DNA of 58,080 nt. It comes from DASZMX01 sp035551475. Lineage in GTDB: Bacteria; Verrucomicrobiota; Verrucomicrobiia; Limisphaerales; Palsa-1400. The notes beneath the pieces were generated by a model. The model searched no databases, had not been told where the DNA came from, and was given only the letters and a program-made list of their open reading frames with translations. Shown here piece by piece: positions 1 to 9,400 of this stretch (position 1 is the stretch's first letter; each line of letters opens with the position of its first letter). The DNA lies in contig DASZMX010000089.1 of NCBI GenBank assembly GCA_035551475.1, positions 1 through 58,080 on the forward strand. The letters are read 5' to 3'. The translations under genes were made by a program, and so were the position numbers.

Positions 1-3000
1 GCGGCAGATATTGGTCTTGCGGCGGGACGACGGCGGTCACTGGTTGGCCGAGGTTGATGTTCAAATGCACCGGGCCGCTGGCGCCGTGATAACCATCGAC
101 GACGATGTAAACGGTTTGATGCGCCGCGATATTGGGCACGAAGACCGAGGGTTGAGGCTGAACGGCGCGGTTGACCGTGTAGCCGCAGCCAAGACTGGTC
201 AGGGTGGCGAGACTGGTCCCATCGCCGGCGAAAACTCCCAGCATGGTGTTAAAGCCGCTGCCCGCAGTGTTGACCAGCAGCGCGCCATTGGTGGGCGCGG
301 TATAGGCATACCATTCGGGCGCGCCGCCGATTTGACCGCAAATGGACGGTTCGCCGGGCTCAGACTTGTTCCCGGCAGTGCTGTAAACTTGCACGGTCGT
401 GAAACCGCGCGTGTCGCCGCCGCCCGTGCGGCGCACTTGCGGCAGCGGCGGCGGTTGCACAAACGGGTTGGCGGCGGCGTCCAAAAACTTGTTGTAAGCA
501 AGCGAATTGGTGGCGCTGGTGCCGTCTTCGAGGAGATTGATTTGCACCTGGAACGGCTGGGTGCGCGTGGACTCGCCGGTCTGCGACGACACCACCGCGT
601 AGTAGGTCCCGACCGTCGCGTCATCGACGTGCGTGATGGAGAAATTCTCGCCGCCCGCCACCGGGTTGAGCGGGTCGCCCGCGTTAAACCACAGCACCGA
701 AGAATTGGGCGCTTGACACGTAAACGTGGCGGGCGCGGCGTTGCTCAACACCGTCACGGGCACAGGCGGCACGAGCACTGTCGGCACGACATCGTCAGTC
801 ACGGCTTCGTTCCAGCTCAACGTCACATTGCCCGACGCCCCCTGATGCCCATCCACGCCGATGAGGTACGTGTGCCCGGCTACAGCGTTGAAGGTGATCA
901 AGCTGGTCAGATTCCCGCCGCCATCGTCATCGGCTATGCCGGCGGGCGCCGCCAAATTTCCATCGAACGCTCCCAGGACAGTGTCGAAGCCGCTGCCGGC
1001 GGTGGTGAAGGTCGCGATGCCGTTGGAAATTGCCGTCCAGGCGAACCAAATCGATTGCCGCGGCGGATTGCCCGGGAAGATGGAGGGTTCGCCTGATTCG
1101 GCGGTGGCGTCGATGTTTTCGCTGTTCACAGAGCCGGAAGGGTCGGAGGGGAGGACGGCGGCATTGGCCACGTTGTCATTGCCGGAGACAAAGGGCAAAT
1201 CCAGCGTCAAAACCGCGGGATCGCTGAGGACCGCAGTGTCGCCATCACTGACCGTGACGGTGTAAACGCCGCCGTTCACGGGCTCGGCGTCGTTGAGAAA
1301 CAGCGTCGCGTTGGTTGCGTCAACGATATTGACGCCGTTCAATTGCCATTGATATTGCAAAGCGGAGGTGACGGAGGATTGCGCGCCCACGCTGAAGGAC
1401 ACGCTGCTGCCGGGAGTCACGGCCTGCTGTCCGATGGGTTGCGAGACAATTTCCAAACTTAGCGCCAGCGGGGTGGGCTCGACCGTGATGGTGTCGATGA
1501 TACAGTTCCCCGCGGGTGTGGAACCGACGCGCAGGGTGTAATTGCCGTCGGCGGGGGGAATAAAGTAGAGCTGTTGCAGCGTCCAATCAGCGTCGCTGGA
1601 CAGGGAGACGATTTGGTCGAAGGCGGGCGTGACCGAGTCAAATGGATAGAGGGAAATCTCCACCGCGCCGCCGAGGCTGTCGGAAACATTGAAAGTCGAT
1701 TGCAGCACCGATACCGAGTAGGTGGTCCCGGCGTGCAGCGGGCCGGTCAAGGTCTGGCGCAGCGCGGTGGTTCCGCCCAGCGCCGCGAATTGGCGGCCGT
1801 CGGGCGTGGGGAAAAAGTTCATCGCGCCAGGATCCCCGTTGTCATAGACCGCCACTTGGTCGCCTTCGTTGCCTTCAATCACCCACGGCCCAATGGTGTC
1901 GTTGAAATTATAGAAACTCTCGCCGCCGAACACTGAGGGCTCTTCCATGTCGCTGTCGCTGACGAGGTTCGTGGCCAGGGACACGTTCACATCGTCCAGG
2001 CTGAATCCATCCGCCGCATCCAGGCCGGTGAACGAAATGGTCGTCGCGGGGCCCGTCGCGGTCTCCACGAAATTAAACTGTTGGTACGGAAAGAGCGGAA
2101 AACTCGTCAAGTCAAACACCGAGGCGCCATTCCAGGAGGCCGTGAACACCGGCGTGCCCAGCGCCGGAGAGGTGTCCAGCCAGAAGCTGAATTCGTAGAT
2201 TTGCCCCGCCACAGTGGGCACCGTTTGCGAAATGACGTCGCCCGGAAATGCCTCGCTCCAATCCACCGCATAATCGCCGCTGTGCGGGTCATCTCCCGGA
2301 ATCAGGATCGGCCCGCCGCTCGGGCTGGCAACTTGCCAGCCGGCGAAGGTGCCGGTTTCAAAGCCCGGATTAATCACGAGATTTCCCGTGCGCAAACGGG
2401 GCGGCGGGTAAAGTCCCAACGAAAACAGCGTGCCCCAGCCCAGTCCCGCGTCTGTGACGGTGGCGCCATAAAGCGTGTTGCTGGAGAGCAGCAAATCCAC
2501 ATCTGGTTCGTAGCCGTCGCCGCCGGAGAATTCGTAAACGTTCCGGTAGCTGCTTCCATCCAGGTTCATGGCGAACACGACGCCCGAACCCTCGGCGCCG
2601 CCTAAGTCCGTCGCGCCGTAAAGCGTGCCATTGACCGGGTCAAGCACGAGGGCGCTTTTTGGATATTGGCCGTCGTCGGCGGAGCTTCCGAAAACATGCA
2701 ACGTCGTGAAATCCGCCCCGTTCGTCTTGACAGAGAACAACACGCCCTCGAGGTTTGGTCCGCCTTGCAGCGTGCCATACAGGGTGTCATTCAGCAGCGC
2801 CAAGCCGGTGGGCGGCGCGCCCCCCGCGTTGAAATCTGTGAAACTACGAATGACCCGGAAATCCGAGCCGTCCGTATTGAGGCTAAAAAGAAAGCCATAC
2901 ACGCCCGAGCCATCCTCCCCCGCGGCGCCGTACAATTTGCCATTGGCCAGGCACAATGGGGTGTTCAGCGACACCGCGGCGTTCGTGTCGTTGATCACAT

Positions 3001-3523
3001 AAAGGTTGGTGAAACCCGAGCCGTCCAGGTTCATGGAATAAATGGAGCCGCTAAAAGTTGTCCCGATCAATTGGTTCCCCGCCAGAGTCACACCGCTGGC
3101 CGGCCCGCCGTAATCCGGGGTGAACGCATGCAGAATATTGATGGAGCCGCCATTGGTGGACATCGCGAAGACGGTGCCGTTGCCGGACGCGCCGCCCTGG
3201 CTCAACGCCCCGTACAGAGTGTCGCCGACCAGGACGAGCGGCCCCACAGGGGCAAAGCCGTTGGTGTCGCCATCGAACGCGAACGACCACAGCAGCGCAA
3301 AATTTGATCCGTCCACATCCACGCCATAGACCGTGCCGCCCCCGCCGTTAAGCCCGCCGGCAAACGTTGCGCTATAAAGGCGATTGCCCGCGAGCGTGAG
3401 CTTCGCATCCGGCGTGCCGCCGTTGTTATAGTCAAAAACGTGCAATTGCGTGAAGAACTGGCCGCGCGAAGGCGCCACGGCGCACAGCCATAAAGCGGCG
3501 CCGATCAGGATGCGTCGGAACAT
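1..3523 (-). CDS. Giant secreted GloVer-repeat / Ig-like / PPC-like protein, C-terminus beyond window
   Basis: Reading from an ATG at 3523 the frame stays open to the window edge (about 1174 residues), so the C-terminus is missing. A signal peptide (MFRRILIGAALWLCAVAPSRG) is followed by seven GloVer-type repeats of the form 'LYGA..GG..G.G.VF.M..DGS.F'. Then come two carbohydrate-binding-like jelly-roll segments ('NLVINPGFETGTFAGW'), an Ig-like domain ('YQWQLNGVNI'), and PPC-like domains ('SIWFAWTA..GFDTVLGAF'). It is a close paralogue of the protein at 6457-10698 and aligns with it over the whole visible length. The last visible residues match the paralogue just before its final two Ig domains, so roughly 250 residues should be missing. 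It is probably exported to the envelope or outside. Function is unknown; GloVer repeats resemble beta-propeller blades. The frame was checked by direct translation of several stretches. Confidence 0.88.
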   Translation of the reverse strand, partial: MFRRILIGAALWLCAVAPSRGQFFTQLHVFDYNNGGTPDAKLTLAGNRLYSATFAGGLNGGGGTVYGVDVDGSNFALLWSFAFDGDTNGFAPVGPLVLVGDTLYGALSQGGASGNGTVFAMSTNGGSINILHAFTPDYGGPASGVTLAGNQLIGTTFSGSIYSMNLDGSGFTNLYVINDTNAAVSLNTPLCLANGKLYGAAGEDGSGVYGFLFSLNTDGSDFRVIRSFTDFNAGGAPPTGLALLNDTLYGTLQGGPNLEGVLFSVKTNGADFTTLHVFGSSADDGQYPKSALVLDPVNGTLYGATDLGGAEGSGVVFAMNLDGSSYRNVYEFSGGDGYEPDVDLLLSSNTLYGATVTDAGLGWGTLFSLGLYPPPRLRTGNLVINPGFETGTFAGWQVASPSGGPILIPGDDPHSGDYAVDWSEAFPGDVISQTVPTVAGQIYEFSFWLDTSPALGTPVFTASWNGASVFDLTSFPLFPYQQFNFVETATGPATTISFTGLDAADGFSLDDVNVSLATNLVSDSDMEEPSVFGGESFYNFNDTIGPWVIEGNEGDQVAVYDNGDPGAMNFFPTPDGRQFAALGGTTALRQTLTGPLHAGTTYSVSVLQSTFNVSDSLGGAVEISLYPFDSVTPAFDQIVSLSSDADWTLQQLYFIPPADGNYTLRVGSTPAGNCIIDTITVEPTPLALSLEIVSQPIGQQAVTPGSSVSFSVGAQSSVTSALQYQWQLNGVNIVDATNATLFLNDAEPVNGGVYTVTVSDGDTAVLSDPAVLTLDLPFVSGNDNVANAAVLPSDPSGSVNSENIDATAESGEPSIFPGNPPRQSIWFAWTAISNGIATFTTAGSGFDTVLGAFDGNLAAPAGIADDDGGGNLTSLITFNAVAGHTYLIGVDGHQGASGNVTLSWNEAVTDDVVPTVLVPPVPVTVLSNAAPATFTCQAPNSSVLWFNAGDPLNPVAGGENFSITHVDDATVGTYYAVVSSQTGESTRTQPFQVQINLLEDGTSATNSLAYNKFLDAAANPFVQPPPLPQVRRTGGGDTRGFTTVQVYSTAGNKSEPGEPSICGQIGGAPEWYAYTAPTNGALLVNTAGSGFNTMLGVFAGDGTSLATLTSLGCGYTVNRAVQPQPSVFVPNIAAHQTVYIVVDGYHGASGPVHLNINLGQPVTAVVPPQDQYLP

Positions 3524-3802
3524 AGTGGTTGGGGTAGAATTTGGGTCTTTTGGTTTTGCGTTTGGCCGCCTAACAGGATGCCCAAATCCCTGCCTCAAAG
3601 CAAGTTCAACTGCGGACAATTTGCGTTGTCACCTACGCCATCGCCCCCAAATAAAGACCCATGCCATGTCCCATGTAGCAGCCTGGTTTTTCGACACTTG
3701 GAAACACGCGCGGTTTTATATTTTAACAGGAGGCAGCAGAGACAACAGAGAAAGACCGGGACAAGTCGCGTTCCTTGGCTGAAAAAAGCGCCATTTCTGA
3801 GA

Positions 3803-4330
3803 TCAACAGCTATGGCTGCTCGCAAGCGCCCAAATAAAGGATGCGGCAAAAAGCGCTATTCCGATGACAATGGCCTCGACGCAGATTGCGCCACCAAAGA
3901 TCAACGATCTTAATAGCCTGTTTTTGCAAGGGAAGAAAACGAGCGCAGGGAAAAGTGAAGCGGCGATGAATAGGATGGTGTGTAGTTGTTCATCGGACAA
4001 TTTCCACGCGATCACCCGGCCGTGGCGAAGGAGCCGCCAGTAACCGCTGTCCATCGGCGTGCTCATCTGCAAACGATCTCCGGGCGCCGCTAGACGGAAG
4101 GACCGGGGAAAGTTCAGCGTAACCGTCGCGTGATCATTTGGATTGCTTGAACTATAAAAATCCAAGCAACCGTCGGGGCGAAGAGGCGGGTTGGCCACAA
4201 TGAATTCGAGAGCCGGAGCCTTTAAGCTGGGGGCGAGCATATGGGCAAGGACATAAATTCCCAGGGCAAACGTGATTACCCCAATGATCTTGACCGCGTT
4301 TTTCCCCCATTTGCTGACCGAGAAGGCCAT
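3803..4330 (-). CDS. Hypothetical membrane protein
   Basis: I do not recognise this family. From the ATG at 4330 the product is 175 residues. One hydrophobic helix lies near the N-terminus (KIIGVITFALGIYVLAHML), then a polar central part of about 80 residues with no recognised motif, then two C-terminal hydrophobic helices around a short basic loop (PCKNRLLRS). A small inner-membrane protein with an extracytoplasmic domain is the likely form. The frame remains open upstream to an ATG at 4471, but that start would sit 2 nt from the divergent tetR start, and the extra 47 residues look non-coding, so the inner start is preferred. No Shine-Dalgarno sequence is visible at either. Confidence 0.55.
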   Translation of the reverse strand: MAFSVSKWGKNAVKIIGVITFALGIYVLAHMLAPSLKAPALEFIVANPPLRPDGCLDFYSSSNPNDHATVTLNFPRSFRLAAPGDRLQMSTPMDSGYWRLLRHGRVIAWKLSDEQLHTILFIAASLFPALVFFPCKNRLLRSLIFGGAICVEAIVIGIALFAASFIWALASSHSC

Positions 4331-4457
4331 GGGCGAATAGAATGCAAGAAAGTCAGAAGATAACAAGCCGTAACAGCCTCTGGACCTGGCATCGCGCGAT
4401 AGGAAAATATGAGTGGACTCAACTTTCCTGTTGACCAAGCCCTGCGCTGATGGAATT

Positions 4458-4471
4458 ATGAGCATACTCAT
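4458..4471. promoter_or_regulatory. Short inverted repeat next to tetR start (candidate operator)
   Basis: Arms ATGAG and CTCAT with a 4-nt spacer lie immediately upstream of the ATG at 4474. TetR-family regulators commonly bind palindromes overlapping their own promoter, so an autoregulatory site is possible. The arms are short and chance is a real alternative. Confidence 0.25.
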
Positions 4472-4473
4472 AT

Positions 4474-5157
4474 ATGAAGAAGCCCGGCCAGAAAAAAGTC
4501 CCGAAGATGTCGAAGGGCACGCCTCGCGCCGGCACGTCGGGCAAGCGGGAGAAAAATAAGGAGCAAACCAAGAAGCGCATTTTGAGCGCGGCGTTGGAGT
4601 TGTTTAGGGAAAAGGGGCTGGAGGGCGCCACCACCAAGGAGATTTCGCGGCGGTCGGGCATCGCGGAGGGGACGCTTTTTAATTATTTTAAGACGAAGGA
4701 GGATCTGGCGCTTTATTTTTTCCAGAAGGAAACGGAGGATCTCATTAGGTGGTTTCGCGCGGAGGGGCGCTTGCGCAAGGCGCCGCTGCCGGAGAAGCTT
4801 TTCGCGATCATTCATCGGCAATTGGAATATATCGCGCCGTATGAGGATTTTATTGGGGCCGTGTTTTGCCGATCTTTGCAACCGGCCTCGGCGCTTAGCC
4901 CTTTGAGTTTTGAGTCGCAGGAAATGCGGCTTAAGTATCTTCGCTTCATCCGCGAGGTTCTCGCGGAGGCGGAGGCGAAGAAGGAGATTCCGCCGGTGGG
5001 CGACCTGGGCGCCTACGCGGTGGGCCTTTTTTATATAGGGATTGTGACGCATTGGCTGCATGACGGTTCCCGGGGAAAACAACTGACCCTGGCCTTGCTG
5101 GATCGGTCGCTAAAATTCGGGGCGCAATTTTTGCAGCAGGGAGGGTGGGAATGGTAA
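4474..5157 (+). CDS. TetR/AcrR-family transcriptional regulator
   Basis: The 227-residue product has a basic N-terminal tail and a TetR-type helix-turn-helix at about residues 30-75 ('RILSAALELFREKGLEGATT' and 'GTLFNYFKTKEDL'). The C-terminal helical ligand-binding region is not recognisable in detail. It acts as a DNA-binding dimer, normally a repressor released by a small ligand. The gene overlaps the downstream ABC1-kinase gene by 7 nt, so the two are probably translated together and the regulator may control that kinase. ATG 4474 is used; an in-frame ATG at 4507 is also possible, and neither has a clear ribosome-binding site. Confidence 0.88.
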   Translation: MKKPGQKKVPKMSKGTPRAGTSGKREKNKEQTKKRILSAALELFREKGLEGATTKEISRRSGIAEGTLFNYFKTKEDLALYFFQKETEDLIRWFRAEGRLRKAPLPEKLFAIIHRQLEYIAPYEDFIGAVFCRSLQPASALSPLSFESQEMRLKYLRFIREVLAEAEAKKEIPPVGDLGAYAVGLFYIGIVTHWLHDGSRGKQLTLALLDRSLKFGAQFLQQGGWEW

Positions 5158-6443
5158 AAACTCGCGCGCGGCGAACGGGCAGCCTAATCCGGCTGGGCGC
5201 AAGTTTGGCCGGCAGCTATATCGGCTATCAACTACAACGTCCCTTCCTGGATGACGCGCAGGAAAACGAGCAGCGGCAAGCCTTGGGGATGAAGCAGGCC
5301 CAACACCTGCGGCGGACGCTGCAAGATTTGCGCGGGCCGGTGATGAAGCTGGGGCAGGCATTGAGCATGCAGACTCATCTGATCGGCGCCGAGATGATCG
5401 AGGAATTGTCGGCTCTGCAAATGCAGGCGCCGCCGATGCATCCCACCCTCATGCGCGCCCAGTTCAAAAGCTCCTTCGGCAAGGCGCCAGAGGAAATGTT
5501 CCGCTCCTTCGACGCCGAACCCTTCGCGGCGGCCTCGCTCGGTCAGGTCCATTGGGCCGTCACGAAGAGCGGCGAAGAGGTCGCGGTGAAAATCCAATAC
5601 CCGGCCATGCGAGAGGCGGTGGCGAGTGATTTTCGGGCGTTGCGCGCCGCGGGTTTTGCCGCGCGGTTATCGGGGCATCTTAAGGAATCGTTCATCCGCG
5701 AGGTCGAGCGCGGCGTTCTCGAAGAGACGGATTACACGCAGGAGGCCCGGAATATCGCGCATTTTAGAACCGCGCTGGCGCCGTTGGATTTTATCCGCCT
5801 GCCCACGGTGCATCCGACGCTCAGCTCTGAGCACGTTCTGACGATGTCGCGCATGCCGGGGCTGCGCCTGCAGGATTTTTTGAAAACGAATCCTTCCCAG
5901 GATCTGCGCGACAAGGCCGGGGCGGGTTTGACGCGTTTGTTTTTCTTTCAACTATTCCGCGTGCAGGCGCTCCACGCGGATCCACACCCGGGCAATTACC
6001 TCTTTAACAAGGACGGCACGATCAGCCTGATTGATTTCGGGTGTGTCAAATATTTAAAGCCGGAAGTGGTGCGGTGTTACGCCCAATTTTGGTCCCGCGA
6101 ATGGGCTCACAACGATAAACTTTACGGGGAAATCATCCGCGTGATCTTCGGTCCCAAAGCCTCCGTTCATGACCAGAAAGTCAGACGCTCCATGAATGGG
6201 ATCCGGCGTTTCTACGATGAATTTCACCCTTTGGACAAAGCCCCGACAACCCTCGATCTGGCCGACTCAAAATTCATGGATCGCATGGTCGATCTGACGA
6301 AGACGCTCTTGAAGAACAAAATTCTGTCCCCGGAATTTGCGTTCTTGTCGCGCACCGAATCCGGCATGTGCAACTTGCTTCATATCCTCAAGGCCCGTGT
6401 GCCCACCACCCAAATCGCACGGCAATGGCTGCCTGCAACCTAA
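5151..6443 (+). CDS. ABC1/UbiB (AarF)-family atypical kinase-like protein
   Basis: All landmarks of the ABC1 (ADCK/UbiB) protein-kinase-like family are present in 430 residues. There is a KxGQ motif (VMKLGQALS), the family's Ala-rich loop in place of a Gly-rich loop (AAASLGQVH), the ATP-site lysine K147 (VAVKIQYP), an ExD motif (EETDYTQEA), the catalytic-loop HADPHPGN at 275-282 and the metal-binding DFG aspartate D295 (LIDFG). Relatives support ubiquinone or other isoprenoid-lipid metabolism as ATPases rather than classical protein kinases. The start is placed at ATG 5151 because GGAGGG lies just upstream; a GTG at 5145 is in the same frame. It overlaps the tetR stop by 7 nt and ends 13 nt from the convergent gene on the other strand. 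No ubiquinone biosynthesis gene is nearby, so its pathway is unknown. Confidence 0.88.
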   Translation: MVKTRARRTGSLIRLGASLAGSYIGYQLQRPFLDDAQENEQRQALGMKQAQHLRRTLQDLRGPVMKLGQALSMQTHLIGAEMIEELSALQMQAPPMHPTLMRAQFKSSFGKAPEEMFRSFDAEPFAAASLGQVHWAVTKSGEEVAVKIQYPAMREAVASDFRALRAAGFAARLSGHLKESFIREVERGVLEETDYTQEARNIAHFRTALAPLDFIRLPTVHPTLSSEHVLTMSRMPGLRLQDFLKTNPSQDLRDKAGAGLTRLFFFQLFRVQALHADPHPGNYLFNKDGTISLIDFGCVKYLKPEVVRCYAQFWSREWAHNDKLYGEIIRVIFGPKASVHDQKVRRSMNGIRRFYDEFHPLDKAPTTLDLADSKFMDRMVDLTKTLLKNKILSPEFAFLSRTESGMCNLLHILKARVPTTQIARQWLPAT

Positions 6444-6456
6444 CCGGGAATCCTCC

Positions 6457-9400
6457 TCAATTCGTCACCGCGCGATAGAAAAGAGCGGGTTGCGCGCCGC
6501 CGTTGGTGTCGGAGTAATCCATAAAGCCGTGGACGGCGGTGTTGGTGGCCAGCGGCGTCCATTGGGAAAGATTGGTGGAGGTCTGGATGGCGTAATTGCG
6601 GCCGGCGACGCCGGAGAGATGCAGTTGAAAGATGCCGCCGCTGAATTGGGGAGCGCGGAAACGGAGCGTGTCAAGCAGGACGAGGGCTTCGGAACTTGGG
6701 ACGGCGCCGAGAATATTGCTGACAATGACGGAGTAGGTTCCTTCGTTGGCGGCTTGGAAATTTGGAATGGAGAGGGTGTTGCCGTTGCCGAGGGCATTGG
6801 CGCCGTTGAATTTCCAAAAATAAGCGGGCAGGGGACCGCCGGTGGCCGCCACGGAAAGCTGCACGGTTGAACCAGCCGGGACGGTGGTGCTCACGGGCTG
6901 GGTTTGGATGGCCACGGCGCTCGCCAGAGCGAGGCTGGCTGAGAAGGTCGCCTGCGAAACGAGGTTGGAAGCGACCACGGAATAAAGGCCGAGTTGGGAA
7001 GGAATAATGCCGGTGACGTTCAGCACGGCGTTGGTTTCGCGCAAGAGATTTTGCCCGGCGAATTGCCATTGATAACTGATGGGCGTGCTGCCTTGCGCGA
7101 CGATGCTGAAATTCGCGCTGCCGGGCAGGCTCACGTATTGGTCCTGCGGCGGGACGACGGCGGTGACCGGTTGGCCCATGTTGATGTTAAGATGCACCGC
7201 GCCGCTGGCGCCTTTGTAACCGTCCACCACGATGTATAACGTTTGCTTGGCCGCGACATTAGGCACGAACACCGAAGGCTGGCCTTGCGTGGTGCGATTG
7301 ACGGTGTAAGCGCAACCGACGCTCGTCAGGCTGGCAAAACTGCTGCCTGTGCCGGTGAACACGCCGAGCATGGTGTTGAAGGAGCTGCCCGCGGTGTTGA
7401 CGAGCAGGTCGCCATTCGTCGGCGCCGTGTAGGCATACCATTCCGGCGCTCCGCCAATTTGCCCACAGATGGCGGGTTCGCCTGGCTCCGAGACATTTCC
7501 GGCGGTGTTATAGACCTGCACGGTGGTGAAGCCGCGAGTGTCGCCGCCACCGGTGCGCACATGCGTTTCCTGTGGGGGCGGCGGCAAAAAGGGATTGGCG
7601 GCGGCATCCGAAAATTTGTTGTAGGCCAGCGAATTGCTCGCGCTCGTGCCGTCCTCCAGAAGATTGATTTGCAGTTGGAAAGGCTCGGTGCGCGTGGATG
7701 GGCCGGAGTCCGAGGTCACGACGGCATAGTACGTTCCCACCGTGGTATCATCCACCTGCGGAATGGAAAAGCTGACGCCGCCCGCCACGGGATTGACGGG
7801 GTCGCCCGCCTTGAACCAGAGGACGGAGCCGTTGTCGGCCTGGCACGAGAAACTTACGGGCGTGTTGTTGGTCACGACGGTCACCGGCGCCGGCGGGGTC
7901 AAAATGTTCGGGACGGTGTTGGCGGTTTGCGATTCGCTCCAGCTTAAAACCACGGGGCCGGCGGCGCCGTGATGGCCGTCCACACCGATGATATAGAGTT
8001 GCCCGGCGGTGGCGTTGAAGGTGATCAAGCTCGTGAGATTTCCGCCAGCGTCATCGTCGGCGAGGCCGGCGCGGGTGGCCACGCCGCCTTGAAACGCGCC
8101 CAGCACCGTGTCAAATCCACTGCCCGCCGTCGTGAATTGGACCACGCCTGTCACGGGCGCCGTCCACGTAAACCAAATCGATCGGCTGGGCGCATTGCCA
8201 GGAAGGATCGGCGTTTCGCCGGCTTCGACGGTGGCGTCGAAATTTTCGCTCGCCACTGCGCCGTCGGCGACGGAGGGAAGGATCGCGGCATTGGCCAGGT
8301 TGTCGTTATTCGCCACGGCGGGAACGGTGATCGTCAATGACGCGTAATCGCTGTCAAGCAGCGCATTGCCGTCGCTGACCAGCACGTCATAAATGCCGCC
8401 GTTCGCAAAATGGACGATGGGGATGGTCAGCACGGAGTTCGTCGCGCCGCTAATATTGACGCCATTTAACCGCCATTGATATTGCAGGACGGATTCCGCG
8501 GAGGATTGCGCGCCCACACTGAAGGAGGCGCTGGAGCCGACCGTGACGCCTGTCACGTCCTCGGGCTGCGCATAAATCTCCAGCGGCAACGCCAGGGGCG
8601 TCGGCACGATGGAAATATTATCGACGCTCGCCGCGTCACCGGTGGCCGAGATCAACCGCAGAGTGTAATTTCCATCGACGGGCGGAATAAAATCGAATTC
8701 CTCGGACGTCCAATCCGCGCCATCCGCCAGGGAAAAAGTGGCGCGGCGCGCGATGTTGGTGGTCCCAGCATAGTCAATCGAGGCCGTGAGTTGGACGGGC
8801 TCACCCTGCGGCGTGGCGGTCCCGGACAGGAAGAAGGTCAGCGCATACGTGGCGCCGCCGCGCAGGCTGTGGTTGAGATCCTGGCGCAACGTGGAGGCGC
8901 CGCTCGCGTCAAAATTCGCAAACTGGCTGCCGAAAGGCGTGGGATGAAGAAGGGCCGCCAGTTCTCCGTTGAAATCCGATTCGATGACTACGTCGGAACC
9001 GCTCTGCTCCAAGGTCCACGGCCCGAAGGTGTCGTGCGCGAACAAAGCGTGTTGACTTTCGATGGCGGGATTCTCGAAATCGCCGTTATCGAGGGCGTTG
9101 GTTTCCAGCGGAGTCACCATGGCATGATCGAGGCAGGGGGCGGCTTCGCCCGCCAAATTGGGAGTTTGGAACATGACCGAATAGTTTCCGGGCGCCAGAT
9201 AGAGAGGGAGCGATTTCGCGCGCCAATTCAAGCCGCCGTTGTAGCCATCGAGGTTCAGCGTCGAGATGGAAAGAAAATCATCATTCAGGATGGTCACGCT
9301 GTACGCGGCATTGGTGGCTCCGCCCACGGAGGATGAGTCAAACCAGGAAACCTGGTAACGCCCGCTGGCGGCAACCGTGAAGGTTTGGTAAATGCTGTCG

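Noticed and set aside
11..1096. Long plus-strand ORF (361 codons) and others up to 3329
   Set aside because: It is the exact antisense of the GloVer/Ig gene on the minus strand. The encoded sequence is Arg/Gly/Ala/His-rich without recognisable domains, while the minus strand matches a paralogue.
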